Source: Burkholderia cenocepacia
GTDB taxonomy: Bacteria; Pseudomonadota; Gammaproteobacteria; Burkholderiales; Burkholderiaceae
Assembly: GCF_014211915.1 (NCBI RefSeq)
Contig: NZ_CP060040.1
Span: forward strand, 1,488,001-1,552,000
Length of the DNA: 64,000 bases
Direction of reading: 5' to 3'
Of this stretch, positions 19,906 to 27,963 are shown piece after piece; within the stretch, counting starts at the first letter, position 1; each line of letters begins with the position of its first letter. A program made the position numbers and the translations under genes. The notes under the pieces were generated by a model, which searched no databases, had not been told where the DNA came from, and saw only the letters and a list, made by a program, of their open reading frames with translations.

Positions 19906-20820
19906 ATGAATTACCAATCGATTCTTGAACGCATCCACACCGAACTCGCCCCCTGGATCGGCCAGGGACGGGTAGCCGACTATATTCCCGAGCTCGCGAA
20001 AGTGCCCGCCGACAAGTTCGGAATGGCCGTCGTGACGCTCGACGGAAACGTCTACACGGTCGGCGATGCGTACGAGCGCTTCTCGATCCAGAGCATCTCG
20101 AAGCTGTTCGCGTGCACGCTCGCGTTCCAGCTGCTGGGCGACGAACTGTGGGAACGGGTCGGCCGCGAACCGTCCGGCACCGCGTTCAACTCGCTGGTCC
20201 AGCTCGAAAGCGAGCGCGGCAAGCCGCGCAATCCGTTCATCAATGCGGGCGCGCTGGTGGTCACCGACGTGCTGTGCCGCCGCTTCGTGAAGGCCGAGAC
20301 GGCGCTCGTCGAGTTCGTTCGGCGGCTGATCGGCTCGAACGATATCGACTACGACTCGCGCGTCGCGTTGTCGGAGTTGCAGCACGCGGAGCGTAACCGC
20401 GCGATGGCACATTTCATGGCGAGCTTCGGCAACATGCAGATGCCGCCCGATACGGTGATCGATGCGTATTGCCGCCAATGTGCGATCGAGATGAACTGCG
20501 TCGAGCTTGCCACCGCCGCGCTGTTTCTTGCGAACGGCGGTGTCGCGCCGGCGACCGGCGAACGGGTCGTCGATTCGAGTTCGGCGAAGCGGCTGTCGGC
20601 GCTGATGTTGACCTGCGGGACGTACGATGCGGCGGGCGATTTCGTGTATCGCGTCGGGTTGCCGGCGAAGAGCGGCGTCGGCGGCGGGATCGTTGCGGTG
20701 CTGCCCGGGGAGATGGCCGTGTGCGTGTGGGCGCCGGGGCTGGATGCGAACGGGAACTCGCTGGCGGGGACATTGGCGCTGGAGTGGTTGACGACTTATA
20801 CGGGGCGGTCGATTTTTTGA
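19906..20820 (+). CDS. glsA: Glutaminase (GlsA family)
   Basis: A 304-residue serine-dependent beta-lactamase-fold glutaminase, which hydrolyses L-glutamine to glutamate and ammonia in the cytoplasm. The catalytic S-x-x-K is visible as Ser63-I-S-Lys66 in FSIQSISKLFACT. Family motifs GKPRNPFINAGALV, YCRQCAIEMNC and GLPAKSGVGGGI are all present, and the length matches glutaminases from E. coli and other Burkholderia. The gene is divergent from the response regulator, with 219 bases between. A degraded copy of its last ~60 bases lies at 22143-22203, which suggests the genes just downstream were inserted at its 3' end. Confidence 0.93.
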   Translation: MNYQSILERIHTELAPWIGQGRVADYIPELAKVPADKFGMAVVTLDGNVYTVGDAYERFSIQSISKLFACTLAFQLLGDELWERVGREPSGTAFNSLVQLESERGKPRNPFINAGALVVTDVLCRRFVKAETALVEFVRRLIGSNDIDYDSRVALSELQHAERNRAMAHFMASFGNMQMPPDTVIDAYCRQCAIEMNCVELATAALFLANGGVAPATGERVVDSSSAKRLSALMLTCGTYDAAGDFVYRVGLPAKSGVGGGIVAVLPGEMAVCVWAPGLDANGNSLAGTLALEWLTTYTGRSIF

Positions 20821-20954
20821 GGTGGCGAAGTTAGACACACCTCACCCGGCACAACGGCGGCAGATTAATATCGGCATACTCAATGGAGAACGCGTCATCC
20901 GACAACAATCGGCCCTGAGAAACACCCGAAGGCTTATACAAAAAATCAACAAAA

Positions 20955-21329
20955 ATGAAAATATTGCTCATCGCCTCGCTAGGAGTTTCATTGTTTTTTC
21001 AAACATCCCAAGCCTTTGCGGATAGTGATAACGGAAAAAAGATCTTCCTGGCGAGATGCGCCATGTGTCACGGAGCAGACGCCAGAGGAACGGGGCCATT
21101 GGCCAATAAAAGCAACCCGCCCACGCCCGATCTTACGACGCCCGCTTTCAAAAAACGGCTGAGCGATTACCCGGGCGTTATCGTTTCATCAGTCATACTT
21201 CGCCCGAACGGCGACCTGATTCCCAAAACCTTGCGAGAAAATGGCGTAAAACTGCCGCCGCATCCGTGGACGGTCAAAGATTTTCGTGATTTGAATCAAT
21301 ATATGACCGGATTGATTTCAAAGAAATAG
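20955..21329 (+). CDS. Small exported c-type cytochrome
   Basis: A 124-residue protein with a clear signal peptide (residues 1 to about 22, MKILLIASLGVSLFFQTSQAFA) and one haem c site, Cys35-A-M-Cys38-His39. This makes it a periplasmic monohaem cytochrome c of about 11 kDa. It probably shuttles electrons in the periplasm; the partner is unknown. The gene is strikingly AT-rich with frequent AAA, ATT and TTT codons, unlike its neighbours, and the 134-base leader is also AT-rich. No strong ribosome binding site is seen. With the flanking duplication of the glutaminase end, this points to acquisition by horizontal transfer. Confidence 0.85.
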   Translation: MKILLIASLGVSLFFQTSQAFADSDNGKKIFLARCAMCHGADARGTGPLANKSNPPTPDLTTPAFKKRLSDYPGVIVSSVILRPNGDLIPKTLRENGVKLPPHPWTVKDFRDLNQYMTGLISKK

Positions 21330-21466
21330 CACACCGAACTTCGATACATCGGCCAAGCGATTTCACCCATTCGTTGCATCGGCGGGTTGAATCCTAAAAG
21401 TACGGCGGTCACTCGTCCGGATACTGTCGCTGGCAGGGGTCGGCCGATGCGGTCTTCCGGTGAGCG

Positions 21467-21949
21467 TCAGTCCGGCATCCCGTCATGGTCGCCGAGCGGT
21501 CTGTCGGGCCAGTCCACCCATCGGTCCGCGCGGGTCAGTTCGTACGCTTCGTTGAGCGGGTAACGAATGCGGTTGTCGTCGCGAGGACGTTCGCCGATCA
21601 CCATCAACCTCACTTCGTCCTTCGTATTGTTGATGAAGGTGTGACAAATTCCGGTGCCTGCCGGAAACGCGACGGAATCGCCCTCGGCAATGGGGTGAAG
21701 CACGCCGTCGATCCATACGTCGGGCTTGCCTTCGAGCACGTACACAAACTCCTGCTCGGTACTTTCGGCGTGGGGATATGACGTCCGCCGTCCGGGCAGA
21801 AGCCTGACATGATGGATTCCAATACGCGTAATGCCGAGTGCGGCGGAAAGCGGCGCGTCGAGCGCCATGGGCTCGGTATCGCCGCGATAGGAATGCGCAT
21901 CCGGTTCTTCGAGTTCAGTCCAGTGCCTGATGAAATCTGGCCGGCTCAT
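21467..21949 (-). CDS. Cupin-domain protein
   Basis: A 160-residue single-cupin protein. The conserved barrel begins at HHVRLLPGRRTSYPHAESTEQEFVYVLEG (cupin motif 1, with candidate metal ligands His and Glu) and continues to GDSVAFPAGTGICHTFIN (motif 2, His). The start at 21949 follows AGGAGAACCCCG. Cupins of this layout bind metal ions and act as small-molecule isomerases, dioxygenases or sensors, so no substrate can be given. It is convergent with the cytochrome c gene and divergent from the isochorismatase-fold gene. Both of those gaps lie within the region flanked by the glutaminase-end duplication. Confidence 0.82.
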   Translation of the reverse strand: MSRPDFIRHWTELEEPDAHSYRGDTEPMALDAPLSAALGITRIGIHHVRLLPGRRTSYPHAESTEQEFVYVLEGKPDVWIDGVLHPIAEGDSVAFPAGTGICHTFINNTKDEVRLMVIGERPRDDNRIRYPLNEAYELTRADRWVDWPDRPLGDHDGMPD

Positions 21950-22142
21950 CGGGGTTCTCCTTTAGGATGAACGTCCATGATAGCGGTTGACGGAAAGGAC
22001 AAAATGCGTCCGTGGCGCGCGGCATTTTTGATGTCGGGTTGCAACGGCCACGCGTGTCCGTTTTGCCGATCCCGGCCGTTGACGGCGGCGTGGCTGCCCG
22101 CACGGGCCGTTCTGAAGGAATCACGCCCGGGTTTATATTTCC

Positions 22143-22203
22143 AGGGCACGGGCACGTTGGCGTTGGGGCGACGACATATACGGCGGGGCGGTCGGTTTTT
22201 TGA
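22143..22203 (+). pseudogene. Degraded duplicate of the glutaminase 3' end
   Basis: These ~60 bases match the last part of glsA (20758-20820), including ACGTTGGCG/ACATTGGCG, GACGACATATAC/GACGACTTATAC, GGGGCGGTCG and the terminal TTTTTTGA, with a few substitutions and small indels. No other part of glutaminase is present. The rest of the 310-base gap (21950-22259) between the cupin and isochorismatase-fold genes shows nothing else recognisable. Confidence 0.7.
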
Positions 22204-22259
22204 AGTACGTACGCGAAAAATTCAGATGCACCTCGCCAACAGCACGGAGAACGTCATTC

Positions 22260-22913
22260 ATGAACGAGGAAACCACACCGGATATCGAAATGGCAACCCA
22301 CACGCCCGCCCATGGCGACAACACGCCTGCTCAAAGCACGCTCTACCAGATTCCCCCGATCGCGCCATCGAAAACCGCGCTGCTCGTCATGCATTACCAG
22401 ACCGACATCCTCGGCCTGTTCCCGTCGGTCGCGCCCGAACTGCTGGCCAATACGCGCCGTCTCTGCGACGCGGCACGCGCCGCCGGCGTCGGCGTCTGGT
22501 TCGCGAATCTCCGCTTCAGCCCCGGCTATCCGGAAGTCAGCCCGCTCAACAAGAACGGCCAGGGCATCAAGCAACTCGGCCTCTTCATCGACGATGCCCC
22601 GTGTCCCGAACTGGCCAAACGACCCGACGAACCGCTGATCATCGCGCACCGCGCAAGCGTATTCTTCGGCACCGACCTGCAGGCGCGGCTCATTGCCCAA
22701 GGCGTCGATACGCTGATCATGGTCGGCATCGCATCGACCGGCGTGATGCTGTCGTCGATCGCCCATGCGAGCGACGCCGATTTCCGCCTCTACACGGTCA
22801 AGGATTGCTGCTACGACCCGGACCCGATCGTTCACGAGCATCTGTTCGCCACCGCGTTCGAATCGCGCACGACGGTACTGTCGCTCTCGGATGCGCTGCG
22901 GCTGTTGGCGTAA
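22260..22913 (+). CDS. Isochorismatase-fold (cysteine hydrolase family) protein with altered catalytic positions
   Basis: A 217-residue protein of the isochorismatase-like fold, seen from TALLVMHYQTDIL (residues 39-51), HRASVFFGTDLQARLIAQGVDTLIMVGIAS (130-159) and VLSLSDAL near the end. In typical members the catalytic Asp, Lys and Cys lie in LxxxDxQ, K..SxFxGT and GxxTxxCV. By eye, these positions are here His45, probably Arg131, and Val162 (GIASTGVMLS). The protein may therefore be a non-canonical enzyme or a binding protein. The start at 22260 was chosen for the GGAG upstream; an ATG ten codons later is possible. The N-terminal ~30 residues are Thr/Pro-rich and probably disordered. Confidence 0.8.
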   Translation: MNEETTPDIEMATHTPAHGDNTPAQSTLYQIPPIAPSKTALLVMHYQTDILGLFPSVAPELLANTRRLCDAARAAGVGVWFANLRFSPGYPEVSPLNKNGQGIKQLGLFIDDAPCPELAKRPDEPLIIAHRASVFFGTDLQARLIAQGVDTLIMVGIASTGVMLSSIAHASDADFRLYTVKDCCYDPDPIVHEHLFATAFESRTTVLSLSDALRLLA

Positions 22914-22938
22914 CGACGGGCGAGCCGCAGCATCCGCT

Positions 22939-23670
22939 TCACTTCGCGATAAACACCCCCGACGTCGGACACGTGCCCTGCGTATTGCCGTCCGTCACGA
23001 GCGACGCGGCGCTCGGAAACTGCGCGGTCGCATTCGTCTTCACCGCGATCCATGCTTCGGTGAAGTAGCTCACGCCGTTCGTCTTCGTGCACTTCAGCGA
23101 CACCGCGCTGCGCGTGTTGCTGCCGAACGCGCCTTCGAACGCCGACAGCAACTGGTTACGCGTGACCGTCTTGCCCGCGTTCGCCTGCAGGAATGCGTTG
23201 AACGACGTGTTGCCCAGCCGGCTGATCATGCCCGACGCCTGGTTCCAGTACGCATCGGGCGTCGCCGAATTCGAACACGTGCCGTGCTTGAACCACTCGT
23301 GCTTGTCGAGGCACGAAGCAACGCCCGGCATGTACGTCGACAGCGTGTTGCGGGTCGCGCTGCTGATCGGGTACGCGTCCATGCTGCACCACTGGTGCGC
23401 GTTGTCGAGGTCGATGTCGTTCTGCGGCACGCCGCAATAGAACGGCTGGTTGCCGTCGTAGCGGTTCGGCCACAGCCCGTGCAGCGACAGGCTCGTCGCC
23501 GCGTACGACCCGGCGAGGTTCGTGCATTCCGGGGTGTCGTGCGACGCGCAGAAACCCGGCTCCCACGATGCGGCGAGCAACAGGTAGTCGTAACTGGTCT
23601 GCGCGGCGGCGTGCAGTGAAACGGAAGCGACGGCGAGTGCGGCAGCGGCGCGGGCGAGCGTCTTGAGCAT
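22939..23670 (-). CDS. Secreted ribonuclease of the T2 family (RNase I-like)
   Basis: A 243-residue protein with a signal peptide (cleavage near AAA-Q24) and both T2 RNase active-site motifs: LHGLWPN (residues 63-69, His64) and KHEWFKHGTC (123-132, with His124, Glu125 and His129). Several cysteine pairs suit a disulphide-bonded periplasmic or secreted enzyme. T2 RNases cleave single-stranded RNA through a 2',3'-cyclic phosphate with little base preference, so RNA scavenging is the likely role. The start at 23670 follows GAGGAAACACGCC. The gene is convergent with the isochorismatase-fold gene, with a 25-base gap. Confidence 0.9.
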   Translation of the reverse strand: MLKTLARAAAALAVASVSLHAAAQTSYDYLLLAASWEPGFCASHDTPECTNLAGSYAATSLSLHGLWPNRYDGNQPFYCGVPQNDIDLDNAHQWCSMDAYPISSATRNTLSTYMPGVASCLDKHEWFKHGTCSNSATPDAYWNQASGMISRLGNTSFNAFLQANAGKTVTRNQLLSAFEGAFGSNTRSAVSLKCTKTNGVSYFTEAWIAVKTNATAQFPSAASLVTDGNTQGTCPTSGVFIAK

Positions 23671-23797
23671 GGCGTGTTTCCTCGGAAAAGGCTTGCGGTC
23701 GCGGGATGCGCCGCAAGGTTGTCGAATGTCTGCCCGCGATTGTTGCTGCCGCAACGTGGCACAAATGTGAAGGTGCACGAAAGAATGCGCGCTTCGC

Positions 23798-24376
23798 TCA
23801 GGTGCCCAGCTGCGTACACGCGCGCGCCGACGCTTCGGGTCCCTCGAGCGCGAGAATCTGCCACACGCCGATGCTGACGCGCCGGCGCGCCGCGGTCGAC
23901 GCATCGGCCAGCAACGCCTCGACACGCGGTGCGACATCGGGCGCCTTCTGCTGCAGCGCAGCGTGATGCCGCGCGCGCGACGCCGGTTCGGGCTCGTACA
24001 CGTCGCACAGGCGCACCATGCCGGCGAGGCCGGCCAGCGTGTCGTCCTTGTCGATCGCACCCGGCTCGACCGGCGCGAGCCCGTTGCGCTCCTCCGGCGG
24101 CAGCTTGTTGCGCGCGCCTTCGTCGATCGCCGTGGCCGAAGCCGGCGGCAGGCCGCCGATCGCCGCGACGATCCGGCTGCCCGCGGCGATCATGTCGCCC
24201 TGGCACGCGATCTTCTCGGCGGCCGGGACGTTCGAGCAGAACGACACCGACGTCCGGTACACGTCGTTGCTCATGCGCGGCACTTCGTCGGTGCCCGCCT
24301 GCGCGAAGCAGACGCTTGCCAGCGCCAGCGTCAACGCGGCGGGAATCAGGATGCGAAACGCGGTCGTCTCGTTCAT
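23798..24376 (-). CDS. Hypothetical exported protein
   Basis: A 192-residue protein with a signal peptide (LIPAALTLALASVCFAQA, cleavage near residue 26) and a helical mature domain with three cysteines, two of them in the conserved-looking stretch SVSFCSNVPAAEKIACQGD. I do not recognise the family. It is probably periplasmic. The ATG at 24376 was chosen because the signal peptide follows directly; a start 16 codons upstream would add an unlikely polar N-terminus. It sits between the ribonuclease and the membrane-fusion protein, all on the minus strand, with gaps of about 100 bases. Confidence 0.7.
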   Translation of the reverse strand: MNETTAFRILIPAALTLALASVCFAQAGTDEVPRMSNDVYRTSVSFCSNVPAAEKIACQGDMIAAGSRIVAAIGGLPPASATAIDEGARNKLPPEERNGLAPVEPGAIDKDDTLAGLAGMVRLCDVYEPEPASRARHHAALQQKAPDVAPRVEALLADASTAARRRVSIGVWQILALEGPEASARACTQLGT

Positions 24377-24475
24377 CGTTGTCGTCCGTGGGTTTTTATC
24401 GCGGGCAATATCGGCGGGCCGCACCGCGCGCAGGCGTCCCTCGTGATGCCGGCCCCGCTTCCGGCGCCACGCGTT

Positions 24476-25879
24476 TTACTTCATCGACGCCGCCTCCGAT
24501 CCGCCGGGCGACAGCGCTGCGCTGTCCTGCTCGCGCCATGCACGCCGCGACGCCATGATCGCGCTCACCGCCGAGCGCGCGACCTTCCACCACGCGAACG
24601 GACGCGGATCGGCGAGCATGCTGAGCGCGCGTGCATAGTCGAGCGTGAGGCCGGGCGTCCACGCCATCGTCACCGCGCGCTTGCGGATCTGCGCGGCTAC
24701 CCACAGCTCGGGGGTGAGCAGCAGCCGCACGAATGCACCCCATCCGGCCCGCGCGCCCTTCAGCCGCCACACCGCACCGTCGAGCGCGGCCTCGAGCGCA
24801 TTCGACACGGTGCTCGAGCAGTTGCGGTACGTGAGGTTGTACGTCGTGTTCTGCCGGTACGACGACCAGAACGCGTCGAGCTTGGCCGGATCGTAGTTGC
24901 GAATGCGCACGCGCACGGTCGACGGGCACCACGCTTTCGACTCGGTCGCATAGTCGGGCTGGAACAGGCCGGGCACGTCGTTCTCGCGCGTCGCCCGCAG
25001 GATGCGCGTGAATTCGTCCGGAGAACGATCGATTTCGACGCCCGGATACAGGCTGATGTAGATGCCCTCCGGCGACTCCAGCGCCGCATGGCCGGTCGAG
25101 ATCACGCCGTTGACGTCCACCGCCGCAATGTAGCGGTCGATCACCGGGTAGCGCTGCGCTTCGGCCTTCGACGTGCCGGTCGGCGTCCATACGTGCACGG
25201 TGAGCGCCCGCTCGCTGTCGGCCGGCGGGCCGTCCCATTCGGATTGCGCGAACTGCGGCCGGTCCGGTGCGTCGTCGAGATCCGGTGCAAGCGCCGGCGC
25301 GGGCGACGTCGCGAACGCCGGGTTGCGCGTCAGCCGCTTCACACGTGCGGCGAGGCTCAGCAGGTGCATCCCGCCGAACATCAGCAGCAGGCCGAGGCAG
25401 TACGGTACGGTGCCCGCGTAGTGCGTCGGGTACGGCTGGAAAAAGAAGATCGCCAGCAGGATCTCGACGACGCCCCACGCGAACGCGACATGCCAGCGGC
25501 GATAGCGCACCATCCACGCGGACGTGCATTGCAGCAGCCCGTCGACGAGAAACAGCGTGCCGAAGATCATCGACAGCAGGAAGTGACCGTGATGATGGCC
25601 GGCGAACACGAGCCCCGCCGCCACCACGACCGCGATGCCCTTCACGTAGCGCAGGATGCGCTGCCCGCCGACACCGCTGCCGGCCACCGCGAGCGTCGCG
25701 AGCCCCTCGATCAGGAACAGCCACGCGAACAGCTCGATCGGAAAATGCAACGCGCCGTCGAGTGCATCGACGAAAATGCCGACGCCCGCGACGACCCACA
25801 GCCAGCCGAGCACCGTCAGCCCGCGCCAGCGGGTTCGCAGATATTCGATGCCCAGCAGCAGCAACACCAGTCGTACCAT
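24476..25879 (-). CDS. HdeD-like (DUF308) membrane domain fused to a papain-like domain
   Basis: A 467-residue protein. Residues 1-175 hold about six hydrophobic helices resembling the DUF308/HdeD family (for example FLIEGLATLAVA and SMIFGTLFLVDGLL). After a Pro-rich linker (190-225) comes a soluble domain with His264 in STGHAALESPEGIYISLYPG and Cys354 in YRNCSSTVSNALEAAL. That His-then-Cys order is typical of circularly permuted papain-like (NlpC/P60-related) enzymes. A membrane-tethered thiol hydrolase, perhaps acting on peptides or lipids at the envelope, is inferred. HdeD itself is linked to acid resistance in E. coli. The start follows GAGGGCGCA. Confidence 0.75.
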   Translation of the reverse strand: MVRLVLLLLGIEYLRTRWRGLTVLGWLWVVAGVGIFVDALDGALHFPIELFAWLFLIEGLATLAVAGSGVGGQRILRYVKGIAVVVAAGLVFAGHHHGHFLLSMIFGTLFLVDGLLQCTSAWMVRYRRWHVAFAWGVVEILLAIFFFQPYPTHYAGTVPYCLGLLLMFGGMHLLSLAARVKRLTRNPAFATSPAPALAPDLDDAPDRPQFAQSEWDGPPADSERALTVHVWTPTGTSKAEAQRYPVIDRYIAAVDVNGVISTGHAALESPEGIYISLYPGVEIDRSPDEFTRILRATRENDVPGLFQPDYATESKAWCPSTVRVRIRNYDPAKLDAFWSSYRQNTTYNLTYRNCSSTVSNALEAALDGAVWRLKGARAGWGAFVRLLLTPELWVAAQIRKRAVTMAWTPGLTLDYARALSMLADPRPFAWWKVARSAVSAIMASRRAWREQDSAALSPGGSEAASMK

Positions 25880-26327
25880 TGCGCCCTCGTATCTTTTTCG
25901 GGATACGCGCGGCCTCGCGCTCCCTGTCGTGTCAACCGCGTGTCGGGCGACGCGCCGGCCGGAAGGCGGTCATCGTTGCCGGCGCGTCATGTCGTCGACA
26001 TGCTCGATGGCGGCCGGCGCGCGCCGCTCTGGGCGAATAATAAGATATGAAGGGGCCGCTTGAAAGCCTCGCGAAAACGTTTTCGACGGGGCGCGGACGG
26101 GCGCAGCTGCCCACTGCCGCGGCAGGGTTCGGGTTCGACAACGTGCGGCGGATACGCGAGAATCCGGCTTCCGAGGGCGAAAGCCACCCAACCGAACCGC
26201 GCAGACGGGGCAAGAACACATGCATGGACCGATTCAACGCCGGCACATGCTGGCCGCCGCTCGCCGGGTTCCACGCCGGCCCCTGTCCGCCATGGCGCTG
26301 GCCGACGCATGAAACAGGAGCATCGAC
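25880..26327. other. Divergent intergenic region, no gene seen
   Basis: These 448 bases separate the divergent membrane-fusion and XRE regulator genes. Apart from a 14-base palindrome at 26072-26085, nothing coding or structured was recognised. Short overlapping frames here have arginine-rich, shadow-like composition. Confidence 0.5.
26072..26085. promoter_or_regulatory. Perfect palindrome CGAAAACGTTTTCG, LacI-family-like operator
   Basis: This 14-base perfect palindrome centred on ACGT resembles operators of LacI/GalR-family repressors, which often read GAAA-CG-TTTC. It lies in the divergent gap, 242 bases before the XRE gene and 193 bases from the membrane-fusion gene. No LacI-type gene is present in the window, so the binder is unknown. 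Confidence 0.4.
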
Positions 26328-26894
26328 ATGCCCCACCCGCCGCTTCATCCATCCTCGCTCGGCCCGCAACTCAAGCGCTGGCGCACGCTGCACCGCGTGA
26401 AGCAAAGCCATGCAGCCGAGCTGTTCGGCGTCGCGCAATCGACGATCTCGCGCTGGGAAGCCGGCCTTCAGCAGATGTCGCCCGCCGAGCGCGCGACGGC
26501 CGAACGGCTGCTCGCCGCGCGCCTCGATTCCGCGGGCGACCACGCACTCGCGCGGCTGATCGCCGGCAGCGCGGGCCGCATGCATCTCGTGTGCGACCTC
26601 ACGCACCGCCTGCTGGCCAGTTCCCCGGCGCGCGCGGCCGAGTTCTCGCAACCGCTTTCGACGTTGCTCGGCACGTCGCTGTGGCGCTACGCGACACCGG
26701 AAATCGCCCGCATGGAAGCCGCGCTCGACCCGCTCGGCTGGCACGACCGCGCGGGGCCGCCGAGCGTCGAGTTCGACACCGGCGCGAATGCGTCGCGCGT
26801 CGTGCCGATTCGCGGCAGCCGATGCCGGTGGACACGGCTGACGCTGTCGGACGGCTCGGCCGTGCGGCTCGTGGAGACGCTCGACGCACACTGA
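26328..26894 (+). CDS. XRE-family helix-turn-helix protein
   Basis: A 188-residue protein with an N-terminal Cro/C1-type helix-turn-helix (about residues 11-65: LGPQLKRWRTLHRVKQSHAA, FGVAQSTISRWEAG). The C-terminal ~110 residues may sense a ligand; I recognise no family there, though LTHRLLASSPARAAEF reads like a PAS-type or effector-domain start. The start at 26328 follows AGGAG with 8-base spacing. It is probably a local transcription regulator. The HD-domain gene lies 78 bases downstream in the same direction, so co-transcription is plausible. Targets cannot be told from the sequence. Confidence 0.8.
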   Translation: MPHPPLHPSSLGPQLKRWRTLHRVKQSHAAELFGVAQSTISRWEAGLQQMSPAERATAERLLAARLDSAGDHALARLIAGSAGRMHLVCDLTHRLLASSPARAAEFSQPLSTLLGTSLWRYATPEIARMEAALDPLGWHDRAGPPSVEFDTGANASRVVPIRGSRCRWTRLTLSDGSAVRLVETLDAH

Positions 26895-26972
26895 CAGTCG
26901 CGCATATTTCATGCGTGGACGCACCACGGCCGGCCGGCGTACGCTTGGCGGTTCATCGCAACGACGCCGACC

Positions 26973-27554
26973 ATGAACCCCGATACGATCCACGCGCGGC
27001 TCGCGTTCCTGCGCGAAGCCGAACGCCTGAAGGACGTGCTGCGCAGCGGCCACACGTCGGCCGGCCGCCCGGAAAGCACGGCCGAGCACAGCTGGCGGCT
27101 ATGCCTGATGGCGCTCGTGTTCGCCGACGCGCTGCCCGGCGTCGATACGCTGAAGCTGCTGAAACTGTGCGTCGTCCACGACCTCGGCGAGGCGCTGCAC
27201 GGCGACATCCCTGCGATCGAGCAGGCCGCGCATCCCGACAAGAGCGCACATGAACGCGACGACCTGCTGACGCTGACCGCGTCGCTCGACCGTGCGGTGC
27301 GCGACGAGATCGTCGCGCTGTGGGACGAATACGAGGCGGCCGCCTCACCCGAAGCCCGCGCGGCGAAAGCGCTCGACAAGCTCGAAACGATCCTGCAGCA
27401 CAACCAGGGCAGCAATCCGCCCGATTTCGACTATGCGTTCAATCTCGGCTACGGCCGCCGCTATACCGACGCCGCGCCGCTGTTCCGCGCGATCCGCGAA
27501 ATCGTCGACGCCGATACGCAGCGCAAGATCGACACGGGTGGGTACCGCGCATAG
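26973..27554 (+). CDS. HD-domain phosphohydrolase (YfbR/HDDC2-like)
   Basis: A 193-residue cytoplasmic HD-domain protein. The metal-binding signature is visible: His39 (STAEHSWRL), His69-Asp70 (CVVHDLGEALHGDI) and a later Asp in KALDKLETILQH. This layout and length match the YfbR/HDDC2 group, whose characterised members are 5'-deoxynucleotidases that dephosphorylate dNMPs. A nucleotide clean-up role is likely but inferred. The gene follows the XRE regulator by 78 bases. Confidence 0.82.
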   Translation: MNPDTIHARLAFLREAERLKDVLRSGHTSAGRPESTAEHSWRLCLMALVFADALPGVDTLKLLKLCVVHDLGEALHGDIPAIEQAAHPDKSAHERDDLLTLTASLDRAVRDEIVALWDEYEAAASPEARAAKALDKLETILQHNQGSNPPDFDYAFNLGYGRRYTDAAPLFRAIREIVDADTQRKIDTGGYRA

Positions 27555-27963
27555 GCTCGCAGGATCGGGGAACTTCACGCTCATACCCCTTGTACGATTG
27601 GGGCCGACGCCCGAGCAGGTCGATGGGCTGCCCGCGCTCGACGAGGAACGCGACCGGCCGATGATGGCGATCGTCGCCGCACGGCGGTAGTGCGGGCACG
27701 GCGAATCACTGCCTTTTCACAGATCGAGACAATTGCGCCCTCCGGCCCGCGTATCGGTACGGTGTCCACACAATTCAGCACAATTTCCACACGTTTTGGC
27801 GCGAATTCCTCGCTTACCATGAGCGCCTGATTCGATTCGGCACACCCGCGCGATGCGTACGCGGAACCCGTCGCGGGCAACATGCCCGGCATGCGACGCC
27901 GACCGGATCGTTCCGCTCGGCCGCACGCATCGCCGGCGCCGGCTTCATCCTCGCCGCATTCTC
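27555..27963. other. Upstream region of the macAB operon, no gene seen
   Basis: This 409-base gap contains no convincing gene. The stretch 27710-27830 is less GC-rich and holds repeated CACAATT/CCACAC words (about 27770-27800) that could belong to a promoter or regulator site. No clear -35/-10 pair was identified. Confidence 0.45.

Noticed and set aside
26047..26400. 117-codon plus-strand frame before the XRE gene
   Set aside because: No ribosome binding site, no family resemblance, and it overlaps the XRE start.
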